53,736 nt of DNA from Bacteroidota bacterium (GCA_021777835.1 JAJYDC010000019.1:1-53736); one strand, 5' to 3'; numbered from the stretch's first letter, positions 16,825 to 26,481 are shown. Made by a program: numbers and translations. The notes: generated by a model from the letters alone, not told the origin.

Positions 16825-17823
16825 TTAAAGTCTTACAATTACTCTACCAGTAATATTGCCCCCAAGTATAAGATCAATATTTGCGCTTAGCTCTTCTAAT
16901 GAGCATTCGGATGCTATTGAATCAAGTGTCGCGGGCTTCCACTCCTCTGCTAATTTCTTCCACAACATATTCCGTAATTCACTTTTACAATGCGCAGAAT
17001 CACTCCCTAATAACTTTACTCCGCGCAGAATAAAAGGATAGACCGAAGTGTTAAGTTTGGGAGACTGCGTAAGTCCGCATGCGGCAATAGAACCGCCATG
17101 GATAGTTGATTTAATCGCCGTAGCTAATATATTCCCTCCTACAGAGTCAATAACAGCCGCCCATCTTACCGGTAAAAGCTCTCTGCCGGTATTATCGTCA
17201 CAGATTTCCTTACTTAAAACCGTTGAGGCTCCTATACTTTTAAGGTAGGACTCCTTATTCACTTTCCCTGTTGCAGCAGTAATATTGTTATAACCTGCTT
17301 TAGATAATATAGCAATTGATAATGAACCAACACCGCCTGTTGCACCAGTAACTAAGATATCCTCCTTAACTTCATTATTCAATCCCTCCGATTCAAGATT
17401 ATAAAGAGACAAAGCAGCTGTAAAACCTGCTGTTCCATAAATCATACTCTCCCTTAAAGTCATATTTTGAGGAAGATTTACTACCCATTGTGAAGGAACT
17501 CTAATAAATTGACCATGCCCGCCTGCGGTATTCATTCCCAGATCGAACCCCGTAACTAGGACTTCATCACCTTGCAAGAAATCCTTTGCTGAAGATTCAA
17601 CAACAATTCCTGCTGCATCAATACCCGGGGTATGAGGATATTTTCTAGTAACACCTTTATTACCTGTAGCAGACAATGCATCCTTATAATTAAGTGAAGA
17701 ATACTTAACATTAATTAATACATCTCCTCCGGGAAGATCATCTAATCTTCTTTCTTCAATACTCCTAATGAATTTTCCATTATCCTCTCTAACCACTAAT
17801 GCACTAAATTTACTTCCGTTCAT
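16825..17823 (-). CDS. acuI: YhdH/AcuI family NADPH oxidoreductase (acryloyl-CoA reductase type)
   Basis: A medium-chain dehydrogenase/reductase of the zinc-free quinone oxidoreductase class, 332 residues, the usual length. The N-terminal part has SSLNYKDALSATG and the substrate-side PHTPGIDAAG. GYDEVLVTG-like text appears as GDEVLVTGFDLGMNTAGGH. The Rossmann nucleotide site is LVTGATGGVGSLSI, and AATGK follows as in YhdH. YhdH/AcuI enzymes reduce acryloyl-CoA to propanoyl-CoA with NADPH; exact substrate here is inferred. The gene is divergent from gatB. Symbol follows the family. Confidence 0.8.
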   Translation of the reverse strand: MNGSKFSALVVREDNGKFIRSIEERRLDDLPGGDVLINVKYSSLNYKDALSATGNKGVTRKYPHTPGIDAAGIVVESSAKDFLQGDEVLVTGFDLGMNTAGGHGQFIRVPSQWVVNLPQNMTLRESMIYGTAGFTAALSLYNLESEGLNNEVKEDILVTGATGGVGSLSIAILSKAGYNNITAATGKVNKESYLKSIGASTVLSKEICDDNTGRELLPVRWAAVIDSVGGNILATAIKSTIHGGSIAACGLTQSPKLNTSVYPFILRGVKLLGSDSAHCKSELRNMLWKKLAEEWKPATLDSIASECSLEELSANIDLILGGNITGRVIVRL

Positions 17824-17933
17824 TCAATTCCCTAAAGTTTATTCATCATAAATTTAACAAATTTGCCTGAATTGACAATCCTAATAAGCCTTTGTGCTTT
17901 AACTTAAATCCATTTGCGGTAAATTTATAAGGC

Positions 17934-17964
17934 TTTCAATCTAAATCATTCCTTTTTATATTTG
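17934..17964 (+). promoter_or_regulatory. candidate gatB promoter
   Basis: TTTC (17934-17937) lies 19 bases before a perfect TATATTTG (17957-17964), matching the TTTG-N19-TAnnTTTG consensus of Bacteroidetes-type primary sigma factors with one mismatch. It ends 24 bases before the gatB ATG, leaving a short untranslated leader. A plausible start for the gatB-lepB transcript. Confidence 0.6.
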
Positions 17965-17988
17965 TTACTTAAATAAAGTAACTGGAAA

Positions 17989-19446
17989 ATGAACGATAAA
18001 TACGAAGCAGTAATTGGACTCGAAGTACATGCACAGCTTTTAACAGAATCAAAGGCTTTTTGCGGATGCTCCACAAAGTTTGGCAATGCTCCAAATAGTA
18101 ACGTTTGCCCGATATGTCTCGGTCATCCCGGAGTATTGCCTGTATTAAACAAAAAAGTTATTGAATATACCGTTAAAATGGGACTTGCCACTAACTGTAC
18201 GATAAATCAGCGTTCTACATTTGCAAGAAAGAATTATTTTTATCCTGACCTACCTAAGGGCTATCAGATTTCCCAATTTGAAGAACCAATTTGCGAAAAC
18301 GGCCATATTACCGTTGCTTTAAGTGAAAATATCGAAAAAAAAATCGGTATTACAAGAATCCACATGGAAGAAGATGCAGGAAAATTAATACACGATCTAG
18401 GATTTGAATCCCTTGTCGATGTTAATAGGTGTGGAGTCCCTCTCATGGAAATTGTTAGCGAACCTGATATGAGATGTGCCGAAGAAGCTTATCAATATCT
18501 TTCAAAAATCAAGCAGCTAGTGCAATACCTTGAAATATGCGATGGCAACATGGAGGAAGGATCTTTAAGATGCGATGCAAACATTTCTGTAAGACTCAAA
18601 GGAGCAAAGCAATTCGGTACTAAGAGAGAAATAAAGAACATGAACTCCTTTCGTAATGTGGAGCGAGCAATAAAGTTTGAAATAGAAAGACAAATTGAAA
18701 TTATTGAAGATGGCGGGACTATTATTCAGCAAACTCTTCTATGGGATGCCGATTTGAACGAAGCTTTCCCCATGCGCAGCAAAGAAGAAGCACACGACTA
18801 TAGATACTTCCCCGAGCCTGATTTATTGCCGGTATTAGTAGATGAAAAATGGAAATCAGAAATTAGAAGATATTTACCTGAACTTCCTGAGCATAGAAAA
18901 GACCGGTTGACAGTTAAATATAATCTTCCAAAATATGATGCAGAACTACTTACACAGAGCAAACCCATTGCTGATTATTATGAAAAAGTAGTGTCCGTTA
19001 CAGATGATTATAAGACTGCAAGTAACTGGGTAATGACCGATATTCTTAAGGTAATCAACGAAGAAAAAATTGATATAAAAGATTTCCCTGTTAAAGCCGA
19101 AGACCTTGGCGAGCTTATAAATCTTATAGGCAGCGGTACTATAAGCGGAAAAATAGCCAAAGAAATCTTTCCTATAATGCTTACCGAAAAGAAAAAGCCA
19201 TCTGCAATAGTTAAGGAAAAGGACCTTGTTCAAATTTCAGACCCCGATGAAATTGAAAGAATTATAAGCCAAACATTACAAAAAAGCTCTTCGGAAGTCC
19301 AAATGTATCTTGAAGGGAAAGAAAAAGTATTCGGTTTTTTCGTTGGGCAAATAATGAAATTGACTAAAGGAAAAGCTAACCCAAAACTAGTAAACGAGCT
19401 TCTTCGTGAAAAACTTGAAGCATTAAAAAACAATATAACAAAGTAA
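17989..19446 (+). CDS. gatB: aspartyl/glutamyl-tRNA(Asn/Gln) amidotransferase subunit B
   Basis: The kinase/tRNA-binding subunit of the GatCAB complex, which converts Glu-tRNA(Gln) and Asp-tRNA(Asn) to the amide forms in the cytosol. At 485 residues it is full length. The start IGLEVHAQLLTESKAFCGC, the cysteine pair in NVCPICLGHPG, the phrase KNYFYPDLPKGYQISQFEEP and DGNMEEGSLRCDANIS are diagnostic. The C-terminal YqeY-like tail ends around GKANPKLVNELL. gatA and gatC are not in the window. It precedes lepB by 15 bases and probably shares its transcript. The embedded tRNA-Gln gene at 45.3 kb would be a substrate partner. Confidence 0.97.
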   Translation: MNDKYEAVIGLEVHAQLLTESKAFCGCSTKFGNAPNSNVCPICLGHPGVLPVLNKKVIEYTVKMGLATNCTINQRSTFARKNYFYPDLPKGYQISQFEEPICENGHITVALSENIEKKIGITRIHMEEDAGKLIHDLGFESLVDVNRCGVPLMEIVSEPDMRCAEEAYQYLSKIKQLVQYLEICDGNMEEGSLRCDANISVRLKGAKQFGTKREIKNMNSFRNVERAIKFEIERQIEIIEDGGTIIQQTLLWDADLNEAFPMRSKEEAHDYRYFPEPDLLPVLVDEKWKSEIRRYLPELPEHRKDRLTVKYNLPKYDAELLTQSKPIADYYEKVVSVTDDYKTASNWVMTDILKVINEEKIDIKDFPVKAEDLGELINLIGSGTISGKIAKEIFPIMLTEKKKPSAIVKEKDLVQISDPDEIERIISQTLQKSSSEVQMYLEGKEKVFGFFVGQIMKLTKGKANPKLVNELLREKLEALKNNITK

Positions 19447-19461
19447 AAACGGAGTTTAAAT

Positions 19462-20397
19462 TTGTCATTCAAATCAGGACTAAGAAGGTTTTTCGGTATT
19501 AAGACCGAAGAAGAACTTAAGAAAGTAAAAACACCTAAAGAAAAAGTCAGAGAGTTTATAGAATCACTCTTATTTGCCGGTATAGCAGCCTTCTTCATTA
19601 TTACTTTTATCGTTCAGAACACAAGAATACCTACCGGATCTATGGAAGATACTATTCTTGTAGGCGATTTCGTTTTAGTCAATAAGTTTATATACGGCGC
19701 TGAGTCTACTAAATACATCCCGTTTACTCAAATTGAGATTCCGCATTTCAGGCTTCCAGCTATTAGAGAGCCGCGTAGAAAAGATATTGTGGTCTTTGAA
19801 TTCCCCGGAATGAGGAATCAACTCTACTCAGATGAACGCGGGGTAAATTATGTTAAACGATGTATTGGGCTGCCAGGAGATACAATTCAAATAATTAATA
19901 AAGTGGTTTTTGTTAATGGAAAGCAATTCTGGATTCCACCTCACATTGATTATATTGCAGGACCTGCTGAACCTAAAGGAGAAATCGAACCAAGGATATT
20001 TCCTCAAGGGATGCCCTGGAACGAAGACAACTATGGTCCATTGATTGTCCCAAAGAAAGGTTACACAATTCAATTAACTCCCGATAACGTTGAACAATGG
20101 GGAATGACTATTAACAGAGAATTTGGTAAGATAGTAGTGGCCGTAGACGGCAGCCAAGTTACTATAGAAGGTAAACCTGTTACCTCATATACTTTCAAGA
20201 GGAACTATTATTTTATGATGGGAGATAATAGAGATGATAGTCTTGATAGCCGCTACTGGGGATTCGTTCCAGAGAACAACATTGTCGGCGAAGCCTTTAT
20301 TACATTATTCTCATGGGATAGAGATATTCCATTTACTGATTTCTTCCGTTTAATCGGCTCTATAAGACCCGATAGAATACTGTTCCTTTTGCATTAG
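19462..20397 (+). CDS. lepB: signal peptidase I
   Basis: The membrane serine-lysine protease that removes signal peptides from exported proteins, 311 residues. One N-terminal membrane helix (about 37-52) precedes the catalytic Ser60 in RIPTGSMED. The general base Lys132 lies in YVKRCIGLPGD, and the C-terminal box is GDNRDDSLDSRYWG. An insert of about 60 residues between boxes C and D resembles longer Gram-negative forms. The start is a TTG: GGAG sits seven bases before it and no ATG fits the family's N-terminus. Fifteen bases after gatB, likely cotranscribed. Confidence 0.95.
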   Translation: MSFKSGLRRFFGIKTEEELKKVKTPKEKVREFIESLLFAGIAAFFIITFIVQNTRIPTGSMEDTILVGDFVLVNKFIYGAESTKYIPFTQIEIPHFRLPAIREPRRKDIVVFEFPGMRNQLYSDERGVNYVKRCIGLPGDTIQIINKVVFVNGKQFWIPPHIDYIAGPAEPKGEIEPRIFPQGMPWNEDNYGPLIVPKKGYTIQLTPDNVEQWGMTINREFGKIVVAVDGSQVTIEGKPVTSYTFKRNYYFMMGDNRDDSLDSRYWGFVPENNIVGEAFITLFSWDRDIPFTDFFRLIGSIRPDRILFLLH

Positions 20398-20472
20398 AAT
20401 GCATTAATCAAAAGATCGGCGACTAATTGCCGCTCATTTAATATTAGTATTACATTTTCAAAAAAGATATTT

Positions 20473-21741
20473 ATGGATCTATTAAACCTTAATTATGAAA
20501 AGTATAAACTTAAGAACGGACTTGAAGTAATCTTATATCGTGATAACACCCTTCCGATTGTAACAACAAATATTTGGTATAGAGCTGGTTCTGCAAATGA
20601 GAAGTTAGGCAAAACGGGGATAGCACACTTGTTTGAGCACATGATGTTTCAAGGATCCGTAAATGTCCCAAAAGAAATGCATTTTAGATATATTCAAGAA
20701 GCAGGAGGTAATCTAAACGGATCGACCAGTACAGACAGAACAAACTATTTTGAAAAAGTACCCTCGAATTTCTTAGAATTGATTCTTTGGCTTGAATCAG
20801 ACAGAATGGGATTTTTCATCCCTGCATTAACACAAGAGAAATTAGCTAATCAAATCGATGTTGTTAAGAATGAGCGTCTTGAAAGATATGATAATCAACC
20901 ATACGGACTTGCATGGGAAATATTGATTTCCAATCTTTTTCCTGAAAATCACCCATATAGTTGGGCAACAATCGGTTCACTTGAAGACATATCAAACTTT
21001 ACTATCGAAGACGTTAAAAGCTTCTTTGAGAAATATTATTCCCCTGCAAACGCATGCCTTGTAATTGCAGGTGACTTTGAACCTAATGAAGCTAAAAACC
21101 TAACTGAGAAGTATTTCGGCGAAATACAGGGTAAGAATCATTTAGAAACACCTCAATTAAAACCCATTAGACTTGATGAGAATAAATTTATCGTTCATAA
21201 GGATAAGGTTCAACTTGAGAGAATTTACCTAGCATGGCATACTGGATGTGCATACTCAGAAGATGATTCAGCTCTTGATATATTTACAGACTTACTTACC
21301 GGCTCTAAAACATCGCGCCTATATAAGAAATTGGTTTTTGAACAAGAAGTAGCGCAAGACATTACTGCCTATCAATTCTCAGGCAAATATGCAGGGTATT
21401 TTGTTGTTATTGCCACTGCAAAACCAGGAATTTTATTGGCCGAGCTTAAAGATAAAATCTTTGCTGAATTTGAAAATATTAAGAACAATGGGATTAATGA
21501 AAAAGAATTATTAAGGTCAAAGAATGGAATTAAGTCAGGCTTCATCTATTCAATGCAAAATATTGATTCGATGGCGGATCAATTGAACTCATATAACTAT
21601 TTTCTAAATGAACCTAACTCATTTAACTATGATTTAAGCAGATATGAGAACGTAAGCGGTGAAAATATTCTTGGCTTATTTGAGAAATATTTCAGCAAAC
21701 CTTTCGTAGAACTACACGTAATTCCTGAAACCGAAGGATAA
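20473..21741 (+). CDS. M16 zinc peptidase, catalytic subunit
   Basis: A pitrilysin-family (M16B) metallopeptidase, 422 residues, a one-ring-half protein. The inverted zinc motif HLFEH lies at 52-56, with the downstream ligand Glu134 in VVKNERLERYDNQPYG. The second-domain substrate motif is weak here (LLTGSKTSRLYKKLV). No signal peptide is evident, so it is probably cytosolic or exported by an unseen route. It is followed after six bases by a second M16 gene that lacks the zinc motif. In M16B pairs one subunit supplies zinc and the other the arginine/tyrosine substrate-binding pair. Confidence 0.9.
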   Translation: MDLLNLNYEKYKLKNGLEVILYRDNTLPIVTTNIWYRAGSANEKLGKTGIAHLFEHMMFQGSVNVPKEMHFRYIQEAGGNLNGSTSTDRTNYFEKVPSNFLELILWLESDRMGFFIPALTQEKLANQIDVVKNERLERYDNQPYGLAWEILISNLFPENHPYSWATIGSLEDISNFTIEDVKSFFEKYYSPANACLVIAGDFEPNEAKNLTEKYFGEIQGKNHLETPQLKPIRLDENKFIVHKDKVQLERIYLAWHTGCAYSEDDSALDIFTDLLTGSKTSRLYKKLVFEQEVAQDITAYQFSGKYAGYFVVIATAKPGILLAELKDKIFAEFENIKNNGINEKELLRSKNGIKSGFIYSMQNIDSMADQLNSYNYFLNEPNSFNYDLSRYENVSGENILGLFEKYFSKPFVELHVIPETEG

Positions 21742-21747
21742 ATCATT

Positions 21748-23118
21748 ATGATATTTAACCGAACTGTAAAACCTAAACCAGCTAAGAATATTTCATTTGG
21801 ATTGCCGCAAATAGAGAAATTTAAACTACAAAATGGTCTGGACGTTATATTTATTCAGAAGAAAAAACTTCCTATTATTAGACTTAGCTTAATAATTAAC
21901 GCAGGAAGTAAATTCGACCCGGAAAACAAGAAGGGACTATCTAATCTTTTAGCTATGGTCATTGACGAAGGAGCTGGAAAATACAACGCCCTTGAATTGA
22001 GCGAAGAATTCGATATACTTGGTGCAAATTTCTCGGTAAACAGTAATCATGATAAAATTTATTTTACACTTCAAACCTTAACCGAAAACTTCGATAAATC
22101 ATTAGAATTATTTTGTACTGTCATTAAATCACCCCATTTTTCAGAAGAAGATTTCCTAAGACAAAAAAGAAAAACCTTAACTCACCTTCTTCAACTTAAA
22201 GATGACCCGGAAGAAATAGCTGATACTGTATTCAGTTATGTTTTATTCGGAGAACAAAATCCATATGCATTCCCTACAAGCGGATATGACAGTCACATTG
22301 AACTAATATCAATAAATGATATTAAGAATTACTACAACATGCATTTGACACCAAGCAATTCCACACTTGTAGTTGTTGGGGATTCGTCTTCAAAAAATAT
22401 AATTGAGAAACTTGAGCAAAATATAGGATCGTGGAGGCTAGAGGGTACCAAAATTAAGAAAAATTTTGATACTCAGGGAACCTCAAATCAAATCTTTCTT
22501 GTAGACAAGAAGGATTCAGTACAAACTGAAATTAGAATGGGCTACCCATCTTCAAAGCGTAGCATGGATGATTTTTTCCCTAAACTAGTCCTAAACACAA
22601 TATTGGGCGGACCTTTTACTAGCCGTATAAATTTAAATCTAAGAGAAAATAAGGGTTACACTTACGGTGCATCTTCAAGTTTTGGCTATTTACAGGAAAG
22701 TGGATTCTTTATTGTATCTACTTCAGTAGGAATTGAAAATACAGCAAGCGCTATAAAAGAAATATTATATGAGCTAAACAAAATAAGAGAAGGTATAACA
22801 GAAGACGAGCTGGAATTTGCAAAGTCTTTTTTAATTAGGCAGTTTCCTTCGAGCTTTGAAACTTACCGTCAGATTTCCTCAAATTTGACCACAATGGTAA
22901 TTCATTCTCTGCCGGATAATTACTTCAACAATTATATTGAAAATTTGAATAGAATCTCTATTGAAGAAGTAAATAAAGCAGCCTTGGAAAACATATTCAC
23001 AAGTAACCTTTCAACAATAATTGTCGGAGATAAGGAAAAACTTTTGTCGCAGTTAAAAAGTGAAAATTTTGAGAACATTGTTTCGACGGATTATAACGGA
23101 AAACCTGCCATTTTGTAA
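21748..23118 (+). CDS. M16 family peptidase-like protein, non-catalytic partner
   Basis: A 456-residue M16 homologue without HxxEH: the equivalent stretch reads KKGLSNLLAMVIDEGAGKY. It keeps the Arg/Tyr motif in the second domain (INLNLRENKGYTYGASSSF), which binds substrate in M16B heterodimers. It directly follows the catalytic gene with a six-base gap. The pair is a standard alpha/beta-type arrangement: the active subunit carries zinc, this one completes the chamber. The start is the ATG at MIFNRTVKP. Likely function: degradation of peptides left over from protein export or turnover. Confidence 0.88.
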   Translation: MIFNRTVKPKPAKNISFGLPQIEKFKLQNGLDVIFIQKKKLPIIRLSLIINAGSKFDPENKKGLSNLLAMVIDEGAGKYNALELSEEFDILGANFSVNSNHDKIYFTLQTLTENFDKSLELFCTVIKSPHFSEEDFLRQKRKTLTHLLQLKDDPEEIADTVFSYVLFGEQNPYAFPTSGYDSHIELISINDIKNYYNMHLTPSNSTLVVVGDSSSKNIIEKLEQNIGSWRLEGTKIKKNFDTQGTSNQIFLVDKKDSVQTEIRMGYPSSKRSMDDFFPKLVLNTILGGPFTSRINLNLRENKGYTYGASSSFGYLQESGFFIVSTSVGIENTASAIKEILYELNKIREGITEDELEFAKSFLIRQFPSSFETYRQISSNLTTMVIHSLPDNYFNNYIENLNRISIEEVNKAALENIFTSNLSTIIVGDKEKLLSQLKSENFENIVSTDYNGKPAIL

Positions 23119-23239
23119 TTATATTATGGGTATTATTTCACTAATTATTCATTAAAAATACTTATCTTTGTCGAAAAATTTTGAACTTTATAGTCATTTT
23201 TCATAACTAATTTCAAGTAACCAGTGTAGGAAAAACATA

Positions 23240-24499
23240 ATGGATAAAAACTCCAAGCGAATAGTAGTAACCGGAATGGGCGCCTTAACACCAATAGGCC
23301 TTTCAGTTGAGGAATTCTGGAATGGAATGATGAATAGCAAAAGCGGAGGCGCCCTAATAACTTCCTTTGATACCTCCAAGCTTGATACAAAATTTGCTTG
23401 CACCTTAAAAGGATTTGAAGCTACCAATTTCATGGATAGGAAAACTTCGCGAAGGCTTGATCCTTTTGCCCAGTATGCTATGGCTGCGGCATCTGAAGCC
23501 ATCAAAGACAGTGAAATTAATACTGAGACATTAACAAATGAAGAAAAAGCGAAAATTGGCGTAATATTCGGCAGTGGAATAGGCGGAATACAGACATTTT
23601 ATAACCAGTCTGTAGTAAACTACACCGAAGGACCTCAAAGAGTATCTCCATTTTTTATACCAATGTTAATTCCTGATATTGCTGCAGGCTATATTTCCAT
23701 TCACTATGGATTTAGAGGACCAAACTATTGTATAGTATCGGCATGTGCAACAGCAAATAACAATATGATTGACGGGTTCCTATTAATAAAGCAAGGAATA
23801 GCCGACATAATTATTGCAGGAGGAAGCGAAGCAGCAATAAATGAAGTTGGGATAGGCGGGTTTAACTCCGCTAAAGCATTATCTACAAGAAACGATTCAC
23901 CAGAAACAGCAAGCCGACCTTTTGACTCTACGCGAGATGGTTTTATTATGGGTGAAGGAGGAGGTGTAATTATACTTGAAGAATTAGAACATGCGAAAAA
24001 ACGCGGAGCGAAAATATATGCCGAAATAATCGGAATGGGTTTATCTGCTGACGCATATCATATAACTGCACCTCATCCGGAGGGCATTGGTGCAATACTC
24101 GCCATGAAGATGGCAATTGAAAATGCCGGAATCAAGCCGGAAGATGTTGATTATATAAATATGCATGGGACTTCCACTGAGCTGGGAGATATTGCCGAGA
24201 CTAAAGCAATTAAAAATGTTTTTGGCGATCACGCTTATAAAATGAATGTCTCATCTACTAAAAGTATGACAGGACACTTATTAGGAGCTGCAGGTGCGGT
24301 TGAAGCTATAGCATCAATTCTAGCAATAAAAAATAATATAATTCCGCCTACTATTAATTTTTCAAATCCTGACCCTGAATGCGATTTGAACTATACTTTT
24401 AATACACCTCAACAAAAAACTGTAAATATAGCAATAAGCAATGCTTTTGGATTCGGAGGACATAATACATCAGTTGTATTTAAGAAATATTTAGAATAA
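23240..24499 (+). CDS. fabF: 3-oxoacyl-[acyl-carrier-protein] synthase II
   Basis: The condensing enzyme that elongates acyl-ACP with malonyl-ACP in fatty acid synthesis; cytosolic thiolase fold, 419 residues. The catalytic triad is visible: Cys169 in VSACATANN, His309 in INMHGTSTELGD, and His346 in KSMTGHLLGAAGAVEA. The glycine-rich C-terminus NAFGFGGHN is intact. No acpP, fabG or other fab gene is near, so it is separated from the usual fatty acid cluster. A KAS II assignment rather than KAS I is based on overall similarity. AGGAAA lies six bases before the ATG, and a TATCTTTG promoter-like element occurs about 80 bases upstream. Confidence 0.92.
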   Translation: MDKNSKRIVVTGMGALTPIGLSVEEFWNGMMNSKSGGALITSFDTSKLDTKFACTLKGFEATNFMDRKTSRRLDPFAQYAMAAASEAIKDSEINTETLTNEEKAKIGVIFGSGIGGIQTFYNQSVVNYTEGPQRVSPFFIPMLIPDIAAGYISIHYGFRGPNYCIVSACATANNNMIDGFLLIKQGIADIIIAGGSEAAINEVGIGGFNSAKALSTRNDSPETASRPFDSTRDGFIMGEGGGVIILEELEHAKKRGAKIYAEIIGMGLSADAYHITAPHPEGIGAILAMKMAIENAGIKPEDVDYINMHGTSTELGDIAETKAIKNVFGDHAYKMNVSSTKSMTGHLLGAAGAVEAIASILAIKNNIIPPTINFSNPDPECDLNYTFNTPQQKTVNIAISNAFGFGGHNTSVVFKKYLE

Positions 24500-24568
24500 A
24501 ATCTTTTTAAAAATTGTATCTTCTAAACTTATAAGAATTGTAAACTTTAATTTTAAGTAGAGGTGTTT

Positions 24569-24898
24569 ATGGATCATTCATTAGTAACTACAACTTTTTC
24601 ACTTGAAGGCTATAAGGTTGTAAAACACCTTGGGGTTGTAAGAGGGATAATTGTCAGGTCAAGATCTGTTTTTGGGACCATAGGAGGCTCTCTTCAGACT
24701 TTATTTGGCGGGAATATTTCATTATTCACAGACCTCTGCGAAAAAACAAGAGTAGATTCGTATGAATTGATGATACAGCATGCCCAAAATCTAGGCGCCA
24801 ATGCTATTCTGGGTGTTCGGTATGATACAACTGAGCTCCTATCAGGAGTAAGTGAAGTACTATGCTACGGTACAGCTGTGGTTGTTGAGAATACATAG
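24569..24898 (+). CDS. YbjQ/UPF0145 family heavy-metal-binding domain protein
   Basis: A small cytosolic protein of 109 residues of the YbjQ family (UPF0145, DUF74), which forms homopentamers in solved structures but has no firm function. The family phrases are [20 protein letters not shown], the [21 protein letters not shown] region, and the final strand. I start at the ATG at 24569 because AGAGG lies five bases upstream; the GTG at 24563 overlaps that site. It converges on the LolA-like gene, 12 bases away. Confidence 0.85.
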   Translation: MDHSLVTTTFSLEGYKVVKHLGVVRGIIVRSRSVFGTIGGSLQTLFGGNISLFTDLCEKTRVDSYELMIQHAQNLGANAILGVRYDTTELLSGVSEVLCYGTAVVVENT

Positions 24899-24910
24899 TC
24901 ATATGAATAC

Positions 24911-25603
24911 TCATTGTTTCTTTTCCTTAAAAATACTGTCAGGAATTCCTTTATTAATGACGTAATTTGAGTAAGTGATAAATACTTTTCCAACCATACC
25001 TGTAGCTGGTTTTTTATTATTACCTCTCTTTTCAGATCCATCATTAGATTGTTTGGGTGCCAAATCTACTCGACTCATATCAAATTGGAAAATTAGTGAG
25101 TCCGGCAAGGGATATTTATAATTATTGTTGTAACTCAGACTGACTACAAATGTTCCATTAGTTTTGGTCGTTGATTCAATCTTTCTAATAACATTTCTAT
25201 TTTGATCAATCCACAAAGTTGAAAGAATTACATTGCTGTTATCTTCAAGGGGAACAACCTTAACAACAGCTGTTTTAATCCCATCGATAAAATCCTCTTT
25301 TTGATAAAAAGCCGAATACTTGCCTTTAAGCAAAGATGTCGGAGAAAAGTCCAAACCTCGTCGCGGAATCATTGCAAATCCTTCAGATTCAATATGCATT
25401 TTATCCGGCTGCTTAAAATATATTTTTGCTCTAGTTTCTGGAATCTTTAGGACTTTGACATCAACTTTAATCTTTATATCTGCCACATAGTCTTTAACAG
25501 TATTAAATTCTTGCTTTACGTTTTTTAATATCAAATCTGGATTTTTACTTTGTGCAAATGTGATTGAGACGAAAAAAATTAGTAATAGCATTATTTTCAT
25601 CAT
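24911..25603 (-). CDS. LolA-like periplasmic protein linked to an ABC-2 exporter
   Basis: A secreted 230-residue protein of the LolA/LolB-like fold class. The start is placed at the ATG at 25603: AAGGA lies six bases before it and the product opens with a signal peptide (MMKIMLLLIFFVSITFAQ). The longer frame from 25642 would overlap the permease stop and add a polar leader. The mature part has the beta-rich pattern of lipoprotein carriers, with KIYFKQPDKMHIESEGFAMI near the start. A low-complexity loop (KQSNDGSEKRGNNKK) lies near the C-terminus. It follows the ABC-2 permease, so a role in handing a lipid or lipoprotein across the periplasm is plausible but unproven. Confidence 0.65.
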   Translation of the reverse strand: MMKIMLLLIFFVSITFAQSKNPDLILKNVKQEFNTVKDYVADIKIKVDVKVLKIPETRAKIYFKQPDKMHIESEGFAMIPRRGLDFSPTSLLKGKYSAFYQKEDFIDGIKTAVVKVVPLEDNSNVILSTLWIDQNRNVIRKIESTTKTNGTFVVSLSYNNNYKYPLPDSLIFQFDMSRVDLAPKQSNDGSEKRGNNKKPATGMVGKVFITYSNYVINKGIPDSIFKEKKQ

Positions 25604-25609
25604 TTTGGA

Positions 25610-25614
25610 TCCTT
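25610..25614 (-). promoter_or_regulatory. ribosome binding site fixing the LolA-like start at 25603
   Basis: The minus strand reads AAGGA six bases before the ATG at 25603, giving a signal-peptide start instead of the longer frame that overlaps the permease gene. Confidence 0.6.
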
Positions 25615-25641
25615 TTTTACCTAAACTTTTAGCTGATAACA

Positions 25642-26481
25642 TTACGAAAGAATATCTTTCTTCTGAAAAATTATTGCCGTCGAACCGAAGAATACAAATA
25701 TATGAACTAAAAGTACTAATGAATCTTTTATTATTTCTCTTACATTGATAGGATCATCAAAAAATAATCTCCAGCCATTCATATAATTGGTAAAGAGATA
25801 TGGCTTAATATCGCTAAAAATACTAATATCTAGCCCCGAAATAATCATAAAAATTATAATTATTGTCATCGTTGATATAATTGGACCAATTGCATTTTCT
25901 ACCAAGGAGGAAAACAAAAACGCAAGCGACGCAACAACAATCATAGCTAATGATGAAAAACTATAAGCTAGTAGAAACCGCCAAAGAATATCGCTTTTTG
26001 AAAAGACTATTATTGTACCGTTCTGAACAACAAGCAAATCTCCTGACCCGAAAAAGCTCAATCCCAGTCCAAGACTAAAAACTGCTAGAAATAATATTAT
26101 CATACAGGTATATATAATACCGGCAATAAATTTTGATGTCACGATATTAAATCGTGATACAGGGCGGGTAATTAGCATCCTGTATGTACCAGATGTTGCT
26201 TCGCCCGCTAACAAATCACCTGCGACCAATGTAATTAAAAACGGGATATGAATGACTAACGAATTTAGGATTAGATGCGAGACCAAATATCCGTTTAATA
26301 AATTACCAACAAGTAGAAAGGATTGTTGAAGATTGTGGGTCATGAAATTAATTGACCGTTGCCCTTCTATGTGCATTGCAACTTGGATTATAGTGACTAG
26401 CACAACAATTGCTAAAAACCCAATATATGATCGCCATTTTCTAAAAATTTTATAAAGTTCTATTTTTACTAAGCCAATCAT
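25642..26481 (-). CDS. ABC-2 type transporter permease
   Basis: An inner-membrane permease of 279 residues with six predicted membrane segments. It has the ABC-2 layout: an amphipathic N-terminus (MIGLVKIELYKIFRKWRSY), a first helix, then the phrase AGEATSGTYRMLITRPVSR after the second membrane segment, as in NatB-like and bacitracin-export-like permeases. It overlaps its ATPase gene by four bases, so the pair is translationally coupled. Substrate unknown. Confidence 0.86.
   Translation of the reverse strand: MIGLVKIELYKIFRKWRSYIGFLAIVVLVTIIQVAMHIEGQRSINFMTHNLQQSFLLVGNLLNGYLVSHLILNSLVIHIPFLITLVAGDLLAGEATSGTYRMLITRPVSRFNIVTSKFIAGIIYTCMIILFLAVFSLGLGLSFFGSGDLLVVQNGTIIVFSKSDILWRFLLAYSFSSLAMIVVASLAFLFSSLVENAIGPIISTMTIIIIFMIISGLDISIFSDIKPYLFTNYMNGWRLFFDDPINVREIIKDSLVLLVHIFVFFGSTAIIFQKKDILS

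Noticed and set aside
20415-20435. Hairpin CGGC...GCCG between lepB and the M16 gene
   Set aside because: Only four base pairs and no T-run; not a credible terminator.
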